DNA of 64,000 nt from Rhodobacteraceae bacterium UBA6796 (GTDB lineage: Bacteria > Pseudomonadota > Alphaproteobacteria > Rhodobacterales > Rhodobacteraceae). A program made the position numbers and the translations under genes. Each line of letters begins with the position of its first letter. Position 1 is the first letter of the stretch. The DNA is taken from positions 127,122 through 191,121 of the forward strand of contig DKFM01000018.1 of NCBI GenBank assembly GCA_002452815.1, written 5' to 3'. Below, piece by piece: positions 9,624 through 17,535 of this stretch. The notes under the pieces are model-generated. The model ran no database searches and had not been told where the DNA came from. It was given only the letters and a program-made list of their open reading frames with translations.

Positions 9624-11774
9624 ATGGCGACGATTAACGGTTCAAATGGTGACGATACCCTGTCGGGCACGACCAGAAACGACACGATCAGCGGTCTTGC
9701 CGGCGATGATTCGATCACGGGCAATGCAGGCAACGATCTGCTGCTGGGTGGGGATGGCAACGATACGTTCGAAGGCGGTGCCGGGACCGATACGGTCTAT
9801 GGCGGGGCGGGCAACGATGTCTGGCTGGCAGGCGACAGCCAGTCCGGCTCGGATCAGGTCTATCTGGAAGAGGGCGACGACCTTGCCTATGCGGGCTGGT
9901 TCACCAGTGGCACGCCCGACATTCTGGATGGCGGCACCGGCAATGACACGATCTCGCTCGAGGCCATTCCCGGCAATCAGGGCATTACCCTGAACGATGA
10001 CGGCACCTCGACCACGATTGCCTTCACCTCGGTTGTGCGCAATTTCGAGAATGTCATCGGCAACAGTGGCGAGAACGCGCTGACCGGCAACTCGGCCGCG
10101 AACATGCTTGACGGTCAGGCGGGCAATGACACCCTGTCGGGGATGGCCGGCAATGATACGCTGATTGGCGGCGATGGCGCGGATTCGCTGCTGGGCGGGA
10201 CCGGCGACGATTTGCTGCGCGGCGATGCCGGTAACGACTTTCTGTCGGGCGGCGATGGTAACGACACCCTCTTGGGGGGCGCGGGCGCGGATTCGATTCA
10301 GGGCGATGCGGGCAACGATCTGATCGACGGCGGCACCGAGAATGACACGATCTCGGGCGGCGACGGCGACGACACGATTCTGGGCGGAACGGGCACGGAT
10401 TCGTTGCGCGGGGATGCGGGCAATGACTCGCTGGATGGCGGGGCGGATAACGATACGCTCGACGGCGGCACCGGCGATGACACCTTGCATGGTGGTGCGG
10501 GGGCGGATGCGCTCTGGGCCAGTTCGGGCATGGACTACGCCGACTACTCTGATTCCGGCGCGGCGGTGAACATCAACCTGGCCACCGGCGCAGCCTCGGG
10601 CGGTGATGCGGCGGGCGATACCCTGTCGGGCGTCGATGGTCTGTTCGGGTCCGCCTACAACGATACGCTGGTCGGTTTCGACGGCAGTTCCACCGTGCCG
10701 GGCGATGCCTATACCAACGTGTTTTATGGCAATGCCGGCAACGATTACATGGACGGGGCCGGGGGCGACGACAGCCTTTATGGCGGTGCGGACAACGACA
10801 CCGTTCTGGGCGGTGCGGGCAATGACCTTGTCGACGGTGGCAGCGGCAATGACAGCCTGTCTGGCGGTTCGGGCAACGATACGCTGTCGGGCGGCGACGG
10901 GAACGACACGCTGTCGGGGGGCGATGGCAACGACTATCTTGATGGCGGCACGGGCTATAACATTTACGACGGGGGCTTGGGGTCGGATACGATCCGCCTG
11001 CAGGAAGGCTCCAGCGGTGTCGTTGACGGATCGGAAGACGGCGATAATTCCGATTATGACGTTCTGGTGCTCGACCGCGATGTCTCGACCATCACCTATG
11101 ACGAGAACGATCCCGAAAGCGGCGTGATCCACTGGGCCAACGGGTCGACGACAACCTTCACGAATATCGAGAAAATCCAGTATGTGCCGTGCTTTACGCC
11201 CGGAACGCTGATCGAGACGCGCGATGGTCCGATTCCGGTCGAGGCATTGCGGCCCGGGCAGAAGGTGTTGACCCGCGACAACGGCTATCAGCCGCTGCGC
11301 TGGGTCGGGCGGCGCGATCTGACTGCGGTCGATCTGGCGTTGAGCCCGCAGTTGCAGCCGGTGCGGATTGCGCGCGGCGCCCTTGGCAACGGCCTGCCCG
11401 AAGCTGACATGATCGTGTCGCCACAGCACCGGATGCTGCTGACGGGCACCCGCGCCGAACTGTTCTTTGGCGAGGCCGAGGTTCTGGCGGCGGCTGCGCA
11501 TATGGTCGGTCAGCCGGGGATCGAACGGCTGTCGGTGACGCGGCTCAGCTATCTGCATGTGATGTTCGATGCGCATGAAATCATTCGGGCCGATGGTGCC
11601 TGGACCGAGAGCTTCCAGCCTGGGGATCTGACGCTGCAGGGCATGGACGACCCGCAGCGCGATGAATTGTTTGCAATTTTCCCGGAATTGCGCGAGGTGC
11701 AGGGCGGGCGTGCCTGGGCCTCGGCGCGGCTTTCCCTGAAGGCGCATGAGGTGCGGGTGTTGATGGCCGCCTGA
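9624..11774 (+). CDS. RTX-repeat protein with C-terminal Hint domain (second copy)
   Basis: A 716-residue protein starting directly with RTX repeats (NGSNGDDTLSGTTRNDTISG) with no signal peptide. Repeat blocks fill residues 5-60, 150-300 and 370-450, separated by short beta segments. The Hint domain starts at Cys523 (PCFTPGTLIETRDGPIPVE), with LTRDNGYQPLRWVGRRDL, the histidine motif SPQHRMLL and FDAHEIIRADGAWTESFQP. The segment YTNVFYGNAGNDYMDG and the preceding SGGDAAGDTLSGVDGLFGS region are close, even at DNA level, to the equivalent part of the 4638-8429 protein, showing a duplication. Predicted calcium-binding, type I-secreted surface or extracellular protein; self-cleavage is inferred. 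Confidence 0.9.
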   Translation: MATINGSNGDDTLSGTTRNDTISGLAGDDSITGNAGNDLLLGGDGNDTFEGGAGTDTVYGGAGNDVWLAGDSQSGSDQVYLEEGDDLAYAGWFTSGTPDILDGGTGNDTISLEAIPGNQGITLNDDGTSTTIAFTSVVRNFENVIGNSGENALTGNSAANMLDGQAGNDTLSGMAGNDTLIGGDGADSLLGGTGDDLLRGDAGNDFLSGGDGNDTLLGGAGADSIQGDAGNDLIDGGTENDTISGGDGDDTILGGTGTDSLRGDAGNDSLDGGADNDTLDGGTGDDTLHGGAGADALWASSGMDYADYSDSGAAVNINLATGAASGGDAAGDTLSGVDGLFGSAYNDTLVGFDGSSTVPGDAYTNVFYGNAGNDYMDGAGGDDSLYGGADNDTVLGGAGNDLVDGGSGNDSLSGGSGNDTLSGGDGNDTLSGGDGNDYLDGGTGYNIYDGGLGSDTIRLQEGSSGVVDGSEDGDNSDYDVLVLDRDVSTITYDENDPESGVIHWANGSTTTFTNIEKIQYVPCFTPGTLIETRDGPIPVEALRPGQKVLTRDNGYQPLRWVGRRDLTAVDLALSPQLQPVRIARGALGNGLPEADMIVSPQHRMLLTGTRAELFFGEAEVLAAAAHMVGQPGIERLSVTRLSYLHVMFDAHEIIRADGAWTESFQPGDLTLQGMDDPQRDELFAIFPELREVQGGRAWASARLSLKAHEVRVLMAA

Positions 11775-11903
11775 AGCTTGTGGCGTATCGGTCCCGGTTT
11801 GCGCGCAACCCCGCCGCGTCACGCGCCCGTGAATTGACCGGCGCCGAGGATGGGCGCATGGAAGACTGACCGATACAAAACAAAAAACTTCGGGCAGTTT
11901 GAC

Positions 11904-12158
11904 ATGACACAATCCAGTTTCCAAAGCCCCTCTGGGGGGTTCGATTTTCTTGGCCTGCGCAAGGGACGTCGTGGCGATGTCGAAATCGTTTACGACGATG
12001 GCGTGGCGCGGCGCAGGGTCTGGCGCGTGCAGGGCGCGGTCAGCGAAAGCCAGCTGGGCGAGGCCTTGTCGCGTGCGGCGCGCGAATTGCGGGTGTTGCC
12101 CGCGCTTTACGCCGAGCTGAAAAAGCGCTCGATCTCTATCGAGGCGGTTCTGGGGTGA
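11904..12158 (+). CDS. Hypothetical protein, 84 residues
   Basis: Small soluble, basic protein (GLRKGRRGDVEIVYDDGVAR, then ALSRAARELRVLPALYAELK near the C-terminus). I do not recognise the family. The start is uncertain: ATG 11904 has a weak ribosome site, while ATG 11850 directly after a GAGG would add 18 residues. It follows the second RTX/Hint gene by about 130 bases. The sequence GATACAAAA at 11872-11880, between the two possible starts, resembles the ATACAA motifs at 12469-12548. Confidence 0.6.
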   Translation: MTQSSFQSPSGGFDFLGLRKGRRGDVEIVYDDGVARRRVWRVQGAVSESQLGEALSRAARELRVLPALYAELKKRSISIEAVLG

Positions 12159-12199
12159 TCCCGGACGCTATTTCAACGTATTGATTTTGAATAAAAAGA

Positions 12200-12218
12200 G
12201 GCCGGGCAAAGCCCGGCC
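12200..12218 (-). terminator. Rho-independent terminator of the DUF1127 gene
   Basis: GGCCGGGC, loop, GCCCGGCC is a perfect 8-bp stem. On the minus strand it is followed by TCTTTTTATTC, a good T-run, 30 bases after the stop codon of the DUF1127 gene. Confidence 0.85.
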
Positions 12219-12250
12219 CAGGAAGAGGATCCGACAGGGGACTGCGGCTC

Positions 12251-12448
12251 CTATTCTTGCCAGAACGGGCGATGCGCCTCGCGTTCGGCCAACACCGGGT
12301 TCAGACCGATATCGCGCAGCATATGCGCATCCAGTCGGGCCAGCGCCGCGCGGGTGCGGCGGGTCTCGATCCACTTTGCAACGCGGCGCGCCGACAAGGG
12401 CGACCGGGGGGCAGTGGCGGGCGAGCGGCGCAGCGACAGGCTGAACAT
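12251..12448 (-). CDS. DUF1127 (YjiS-like) small protein
   Basis: A 65-residue, arginine-rich protein ending with RAALARLDAHMLRDIGLNPV, the DUF1127 signature (Leu-x-x-x-Asp-Ile-Gly-Leu). Small DUF1127 proteins are common in alphaproteobacteria; some are linked to RNA turnover and phosphate or carbon metabolism, but the function here is unknown. The gene is divergent from the MocR-type regulator and shares a roughly 90-base regulatory region with it that contains repeated ATACAA motifs. It has its own terminator. A second DUF1127 gene is at 21943. Confidence 0.85.
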   Translation of the reverse strand: MFSLSLRRSPATAPRSPLSARRVAKWIETRRTRAALARLDAHMLRDIGLNPVLAEREAHRPFWQE

Positions 12449-12468
12449 GGGGCACCTTTTCTGTGTTG

Positions 12469-12548
12469 ATACAATCTGATGATTTCTGCTAAGTGGAAGT
12501 TACAAAACCAATACAATGCAATCCAGAGAAACATTGTGACTGATACAA
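12469..12548. promoter_or_regulatory. Three ATACAA direct repeats, candidate MocR operator
   Basis: ATACAA occurs at 12469-12474, 12511-12516 and 12543-12548, all in the same orientation, between the DUF1127 and MocR genes and just into the latter. The spacings are 42 and 32 bases, about four and three helical turns. MocR/GabR proteins are known to bind spaced direct repeats, so these are good operator candidates. The assignment is inference. Confidence 0.5.
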
Positions 12549-13948
12549 GTTGGAAGCCGGATCTCGCCGTTCAGGCCGGGCCGAAGTATCTTGCGCTGGT
12601 GCGTGCCCTGCGTGACGGCGTGCGGCGCGGCGATCTGGCGCCCGGCGTGCGCCTGCCTACCGTGCGGGATTTGGCCTGGAAACTAGGGGTTACGCCGGGA
12701 ACCGTCGCGCGCGCCTATCAGATTGCCACGCAAGAAGGGCTGCTGGAAGCCGCCGTCGGGCGGGGCACTTTTGTATCGACACAATCGCGCCGTCTCGGCC
12801 CGACCGAACCCTTGTATCGTCAGACGCTGATGGACCCGGACGATCACGACGGAATCGTCGACCTGCGCTCGCCGCAACTGCCCGATGTGGGGCAGACCGC
12901 CGCACTGGCCCGCGCCATGGCCGAGGCGGCCGAGGGCATCGGGCGGCAATACCTCGAATATCCGGGCCTGCGCCGCGATCGCTATTGCCGCGAAGCGGCG
13001 CTGGAGTGGTTTTCGGGTTGCACGATGGCGTCGATGATTGACGCCGACGATCTGGTGCTGACCCATGGCGGGCAGAATGGCATCAACATCGTGCTGCAAT
13101 GCTGTTTGCGCGGTGACCGGCCCGTGGTGCTGTGCGAGGAACTGGCCTATCCCGGCTTTCGCCATGCCGCGCGGCTGAACCGGGCCGAGGTGGTGCCGGT
13201 TGCGCTGGACGAAGAGGGGATGATCCCGGCCGCGCTGGATGCGGCGTGTCGGCGTCACGGCGGGCAGGTGGTCTGCGTCACGCCCGATGCGCAGAACCCG
13301 ACCGCCGCGCAGATGGGCCCCGAACGGCGCCGCGCGATCGTCGAGGTGGCGCGCAAACACGATTTGCAGATCATCGAGGACGATTGCTACACCGCGCCGG
13401 TCTCGGGGCTGGACAGTCTGCGCGCGCTGGCTCCGGAACGCTGCTGGCATGTGACCTCGCTGTCCAAGACGATTTCGGCGGGGATGCGGTTTGGCATCGT
13501 CGTCGCCCCCGAAGGCATGGGCGAGGCCGGGCGCCTGACCGCACAACACAGCTTCTTCGGCCTGCCGCGCCCGGTGACCGACATCGTGACCCGGCTTCTG
13601 ATCTCGGGCGAGGCGATGGCGCTGCGCCATGCCGCGCAAGAGGTGATGGGCCGGCGTCTGCAGATGGTGGTGCAGGCGCTTGGCGATCAGGACATCTCGT
13701 GGCAGCCGGGGCTGAGCTTCCTGTGGCTGCGGCTGCCCTTGGGCTGGCGCGGCTCGACCTTCGCGCGGGTGGCCGAAGCCGAGGGCGTGCTGCTGCGCTC
13801 GGCCGATGAATATGTGCTGCAGGACGGCCATGCGCCCAATGCGGTGCGTATCGCGATGGCGGGCGGCGTGCCCGAAGAACGGTTCCAGCGGGCCATCGGG
13901 CGGCTGGTGCGGATTTTGGAAAACCCGCCCGGGGATATCCCGGTATGA
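12536..13948 (+). CDS. MocR-type GntR regulator with aminotransferase domain
   Basis: Residues 1-80 form a GntR winged helix (LRDGVRRGDLAPGVRLPTVR, LAWKLGVTPGTVARAYQIAT, GRGTFVSTQ). The rest is a fold-type I PLP aminotransferase domain, with VLTHGGQNGINIVLQCCLRG, VVCVTPDAQNPTAAQMGP, the DDCYTAP aspartate and a TSLSKTISAGMRFG segment carrying the PLP lysine. Such regulators sense amino acids or PLP derivatives. GTG 12536 is chosen as start because AGAGAA lies 5 bases upstream and the protein then begins MTDTSWKPDL; an ATG at 12479 is possible. Likely autoregulated through ATACAA repeats and may control the divergent DUF1127 gene. The specific ligand is unknown. Confidence 0.88.
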   Translation: MTDTSWKPDLAVQAGPKYLALVRALRDGVRRGDLAPGVRLPTVRDLAWKLGVTPGTVARAYQIATQEGLLEAAVGRGTFVSTQSRRLGPTEPLYRQTLMDPDDHDGIVDLRSPQLPDVGQTAALARAMAEAAEGIGRQYLEYPGLRRDRYCREAALEWFSGCTMASMIDADDLVLTHGGQNGINIVLQCCLRGDRPVVLCEELAYPGFRHAARLNRAEVVPVALDEEGMIPAALDAACRRHGGQVVCVTPDAQNPTAAQMGPERRRAIVEVARKHDLQIIEDDCYTAPVSGLDSLRALAPERCWHVTSLSKTISAGMRFGIVVAPEGMGEAGRLTAQHSFFGLPRPVTDIVTRLLISGEAMALRHAAQEVMGRRLQMVVQALGDQDISWQPGLSFLWLRLPLGWRGSTFARVAEAEGVLLRSADEYVLQDGHAPNAVRIAMAGGVPEERFQRAIGRLVRILENPPGDIPV

Positions 13949-14457
13949 CCGGAGCCGGCGCCCCCGATGCGGACTGGCTCCGCCCGCTGTGGCCCGAGGA
14001 AGACTGGCCCGAGCGGCTGCTGACCCATTTCGTCGGCGGGCAGTGGCGCGCGCCTCTGGGGCAGGGATTGCGGGTCGGGCCGGACGGGCTGGCGGTGGTG
14101 CAGGCCGGGGTGGCGGATTATGTCCGGGCCCGGCATGCGATCCTGGCGGCTGTGCCCGTCTGGCAAGGCCAGAGCGCCGAAATGCGCCGGGCTGCCTTGC
14201 CTGCGGCGCTGTTGTCCGGGGGGGCGGCGGCGCCCGCGATGGGGCCGATTGCGCTGATCGACGCCGTGGCCGCAGATCATGCCGCGCATCTGGGGGCGGC
14301 ACTGCTGGCGGGGCAGGGGGCGCTAATCCTGTCGGACCCGTCCAACCCGCGCGCGGCCTGCACCCTGGTCGCAACACTGGCGCGCAGCCCGCTGCCGGCG
14401 GGAGTGATTGCCCTGCTGCATGGCGCCCTGCCCGAGGCCCGGGCTGCCCTAGGGTAA
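13945..14457 (+). CDS. Short aldehyde-dehydrogenase-like protein, probably non-catalytic
   Basis: The ATG overlaps the stop of the MocR gene, so the two are coupled. The 170-residue product has HFVGGQWRAPLGQG near residue 28, like the N-terminal strand of aldehyde dehydrogenases, and HLGAALLAGQGALILSDPSN followed by SPLPAGVIALLHG, like the NAD-binding part. The catalytic cysteine and glutamate regions are absent, and the full enzyme would be about 480 residues. It could be a degenerate enzyme or a small partner of the regulator. A clear stop and open frame argue against recent decay. Confidence 0.6.
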   Translation: MTGAGAPDADWLRPLWPEEDWPERLLTHFVGGQWRAPLGQGLRVGPDGLAVVQAGVADYVRARHAILAAVPVWQGQSAEMRRAALPAALLSGGAAAPAMGPIALIDAVAADHAAHLGAALLAGQGALILSDPSNPRAACTLVATLARSPLPAGVIALLHGALPEARAALG

Positions 14458-14610
14458 CCCTCGTGCCGCGCTGCCGCAATTTTCAGCGCGCGCCAAAAAA
14501 CACCGCAATTCCCCGCATCGCCAGCGCACGGCCCCCCTTTCCTCTGCCAATCCCATATGCAAACCTGCCTCCGAAGCGCCACTACGAGCGCGTTCAGGGA
14601 GACAGTGCGG

Positions 14611-15489
14611 ATGTCAGACACCCCGCTCAGCCGATTGGCCCGTTCCGAGGCCGCCAATGGCTATGCCATGATCAGTCCAACGGCGATCTACGCCATTCTG
14701 ATGCTGGCCGCGCCATTGATCACCATCGTTGCCTATTCCTTTTTCAAGGATGGCTATCTGACGGTCATTCACGAGTTCACGCTCGACAACTATATCGCCA
14801 CCTGGTCGGACCCGATCTTCCGGGCGATCCTGCTGCGGTCCTTGATCGTGTCGGGGCTGGTGACGCTGGTCACCGTGGTGCTGGCGTTTCCGATCGCCTA
14901 TTACATCTCGTTCAACGTCAGCGCCTCGCGCAAGTCGCTGTGGATCTTCCTGATCACCATTCCGTTCTGGACCTCGTATCTGATCCGGGTGTTCCTGTGG
15001 AAGGTGATCCTGGGCTATAACGGCGTAATCAACTCGTTCCTGGGCGCACTGGGCCTGGACGATCCGCTGCGGATGCTGAACACCGTGGGCGCAATCGCCG
15101 TCACGCTGGCGCATGCCTATGCCCCCTTTGCGATCCTGCCGATCTTCGTGGCGCTCGAAAAGATCGACCGTTCGCTGCTGGAGGCAGGGCAGGATCTGGG
15201 CGAAAGCCGCTTCATGACCTTCCTGCGCGTTACCCTGCCGCTGGCGATGCCGGGCGTGGTGGCGGCGGTGCTGATCGTCTTCATTCCGACCATCGGGGAT
15301 TATGTGACGCCCGAACTGATCGGCGGCGGCAAGCTGCCGATGGTGGCCAACATGATCCAGGCGCAGATGCTGCCGCTGGACAACAAGCCGATGGGCTCGG
15401 CCATCGCGGTTTCGGCGATGGTGGTGGTCACGGTGATCTCGCTGGCCTTCCTGTTCCTGAACCGCAAGTTCCTGAGGGGGCAGAAATGA
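14611..15489 (+). CDS. potB: Polyamine-type ABC transporter permease PotB
   Basis: A 292-residue inner-membrane permease with about six membrane segments. The EAA loop (LLEAGQDLGESRFMTFLRVT) contacts the ATPase, and the family motif FIPTIGDYVTPELIGG is present. It belongs to the spermidine/putrescine PotB/PotH family. AGGGAG lies upstream of the ATG at 14611. It overlaps potC by 4 bases, and potC overlaps potA, forming a tight three-gene operon. The substrate is inferred from family; related systems also take up other cationic or small organic compounds. Confidence 0.9.
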   Translation: MSDTPLSRLARSEAANGYAMISPTAIYAILMLAAPLITIVAYSFFKDGYLTVIHEFTLDNYIATWSDPIFRAILLRSLIVSGLVTLVTVVLAFPIAYYISFNVSASRKSLWIFLITIPFWTSYLIRVFLWKVILGYNGVINSFLGALGLDDPLRMLNTVGAIAVTLAHAYAPFAILPIFVALEKIDRSLLEAGQDLGESRFMTFLRVTLPLAMPGVVAAVLIVFIPTIGDYVTPELIGGGKLPMVANMIQAQMLPLDNKPMGSAIAVSAMVVVTVISLAFLFLNRKFLRGQK

Positions 15490-16295
15490 TGAAACTCCCG
15501 CCGCTTCGGATCTATGCGCTGGCCTATCTGGTGTTTCTCTATGCGCCGATCGTGCTGCTGCCGATCTTCGCCTTCAACGACGGTACGATCATCGCCTTCC
15601 CGCTCAAGGGGTTCACGACCGAATGGTTCGCCCAGATGCTTGCCAATGATACGCTGGGGCGGGCGCTGAAGAACTCGCTGATCATCGCGGTCAGCTCGGC
15701 GGTGATGGCCACCTGTTTCGGCATCTTCGCCGCGCGCGCCGCCTCGCGGTTCAATTTCCCGGGAAAGGGCGGGATCATCGGGCTGATCATGCTGCCGCTG
15801 GTGCTGCCCGAAATCATCGTGGCGGTGTCGCTGCTGGTGGTGTTGCTGGGCATGGGGGTGACGCTGTCGATCTTCACCGTGATGCTGGGCCATATCCTGA
15901 TCTGCACGCCCTATGCCATTGCGATCCTGAACACCGCGTTCAATTCGCTCGACCGCTCGCTGGAAGAGGCGGCCTATGACCTGGGCGAGACGAAATGGTC
16001 CACCTTCCGGCTGATCACCCTGCCGCTGGTGATGCCGGGGCTGATCTCCAGCTTTCTGATTTCGTTCACGATCTCGCTGGATGAATTCATCATCGCCTTC
16101 TTCCTGGCCGGGAACGAACCCACGCTGCCGACCTATATCTTCTCGCAGCTGCGTTTCCCCAAACAGATCCCGATGATCATGGCGCTTGGCACCTGCCTGG
16201 TGCTCGCCTCGATCGTGCTTCTCACCATTGCTGAATATTTCCGCCGCCGCGGCATCGCGCGCACCGGCGGCAAGGATACCGGAGGCTTCCTGTGA
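15486..16295 (+). CDS. potC: Polyamine-type ABC transporter permease PotC
   Basis: A 269-residue permease with a PotC/PotI-like N-terminus (LRIYALAYLVFLYAPIVLLP) and the EAA loop LEEAAYDLGETKWSTFRLIT. SFTISLDEFIIAFFLAGNEP is the conserved family segment near the C-terminus. About six membrane helices. It pairs with PotB to form the pore. Start and stop overlap neighbouring genes by 4 bases on each side. Confidence 0.9.
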   Translation: MMKLPPLRIYALAYLVFLYAPIVLLPIFAFNDGTIIAFPLKGFTTEWFAQMLANDTLGRALKNSLIIAVSSAVMATCFGIFAARAASRFNFPGKGGIIGLIMLPLVLPEIIVAVSLLVVLLGMGVTLSIFTVMLGHILICTPYAIAILNTAFNSLDRSLEEAAYDLGETKWSTFRLITLPLVMPGLISSFLISFTISLDEFIIAFFLAGNEPTLPTYIFSQLRFPKQIPMIMALGTCLVLASIVLLTIAEYFRRRGIARTGGKDTGGFL

Positions 16296-17386
16296 CCACC
16301 CGCCCCACCATGATCGAATTTCGGGACGTCCATAAATATTATGGCGATTATCACGCGCTGCGCGGCATCACCGCACAGATCCGCGCGGGCGAGTTCTTCT
16401 CGCTGCTGGGCCCCTCGGGGTGCGGCAAGACCACGCTCTTGCGCACCATCGCCGGGTTCGAGGACATCTCCTCGGGCGCGGTACTGATCGACGGCAAGGA
16501 TATGTCGCGGGTGCCGGCCAACAAGCGCCCCACCAATATGGTGTTTCAGTCCTACGCGATCTTCCCGCATCTGAGCGTGCAGCAGAACGTGGCCTTCGGT
16601 CTGCGCCGCGATACCCGCCCGCAGGCCGAGAAGGACAAGATGGTCGCCGAGGCGCTGGAGATGGTCGGCCTGAAAGGCTATGGCGCGCGTGCAGCCCATG
16701 CGCTGTCGGGCGGCCAGCGTCAGCGCGTGGCACTGGCCCGCGCGCTGATCCTGAAACCCAAGGTGCTGCTGCTAGATGAACCGCTCTCGGCGCTCGACAA
16801 GAAGATGCGCGAACAGATGCAGGTCGAACTGATCAAGCTGCAGCGTCAGGTCGGCATCACCTTCGTTCTGGTCACCCATGACCAGGAAGAGGCGCTGGTG
16901 ATGTCGGACCGGATCGCGGTGATGTTCGAGGGCGAGATCGCCCAGCTCGCCGATCCCGAAACGCTCTATCGTCGCCCGAATTCGCGCCGCGTGGCCGATT
17001 TCATCGGGGTGATGAACTTCCTGCCCGCCAAGGTCCTGGGCGAGGCGGGCGGTCATATTCAGGTCGAAGCCGCGGGGCTCGGGGCGTTCGATATCGAGGC
17101 GCAGCAGGCCCCCGGCGCCGTGACCGGCGGCGAGGCTTCGGTGGGCTTCCGCCCCGAAACCCTGACCATCCTGTATGAAGGCCAGACCGCGCAGGACCGC
17201 GAAACCGCGGGCACCATCGACGAGGTCGTCTATTACGGCGACATGACCTATTACGACGTCAAGCTCGACGGGGTCGCGGCGCCGGTGCGGATCTCGATGC
17301 GCAACGTCTTCGGCCGCCCGGTGCTGGATGTCGGCACCCGCACCCGCGTGGCCTGGTCGCCGGGCGCACTGGTGCTGTTCCGCTGA
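16292..17386 (+). CDS. potA: Polyamine-type ABC transporter ATPase PotA
   Basis: A 364-residue ATPase starting at GTG 16292, overlapping the potC stop. It has Walker A (GPSGCGKTT), Q-loop (MVFQSYAIFPHL), signature (LSGGQRQRVALARAL), Walker B (VLLLDEPLSALD) and H-loop (VLVTHDQEEAL), followed by a C-terminal TOBE region (VGFRPETLTIL). This is the normal length for PotA/PotG. It energises import through PotBC. No PotD/PotF substrate-binding protein gene is adjacent on either side. Confidence 0.92.
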   Translation: MTTRPTMIEFRDVHKYYGDYHALRGITAQIRAGEFFSLLGPSGCGKTTLLRTIAGFEDISSGAVLIDGKDMSRVPANKRPTNMVFQSYAIFPHLSVQQNVAFGLRRDTRPQAEKDKMVAEALEMVGLKGYGARAAHALSGGQRQRVALARALILKPKVLLLDEPLSALDKKMREQMQVELIKLQRQVGITFVLVTHDQEEALVMSDRIAVMFEGEIAQLADPETLYRRPNSRRVADFIGVMNFLPAKVLGEAGGHIQVEAAGLGAFDIEAQQAPGAVTGGEASVGFRPETLTILYEGQTAQDRETAGTIDEVVYYGDMTYYDVKLDGVAAPVRISMRNVFGRPVLDVGTRTRVAWSPGALVLFR

Positions 17387-17395
17387 CAAGAAAAA

Positions 17396-17412
17396 GGGGG
17401 GCGCTGCCCCCC
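17396..17412 (-). terminator. GC-rich hairpin with T-run on the minus strand
   Basis: GGGGGGC, loop GCT, GCCCCCC is a perfect 7-bp stem. On the minus strand it is followed by TTTTTCTTG, so it is a good terminator for typA, 124 bases beyond its stop. It lies only 9 bases beyond the potA stop, so it may also hinder plus-strand transcription. Confidence 0.65.
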
Positions 17413-17430
17413 TCGCGGCTGTGCCGCTCA

Positions 17431-17500
17431 CCCCCCGGGATATTGCGGCCAAGGTGAAGCAGGCTGCTTTCAGCTTGGCATAAATATCCTCGGGGGTCCG
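17431..17500. repeat. Inverted pair of the short dispersed repeat
   Basis: GGGATATTGCGGCCAAGGTG (from 17437) is followed by its inverted relative, which reads CCGAGGATATTTATGCCAAG on the minus strand (17473-17500). The pair can fold into a long imperfect hairpin between the convergent potA and typA genes. It resembles the element at 26212-26279. Confidence 0.5.
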
Positions 17501-17535
17501 GGGGCAGACAGCCCCCGGCGCTGTCGATTTTCAGA

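Noticed and set aside
9642..11924. A 760-codon minus-strand frame opposite the second RTX-Hint gene
   Set aside because: Same cause: reverse image of RTX repeat codons, no domain or ribosome site.
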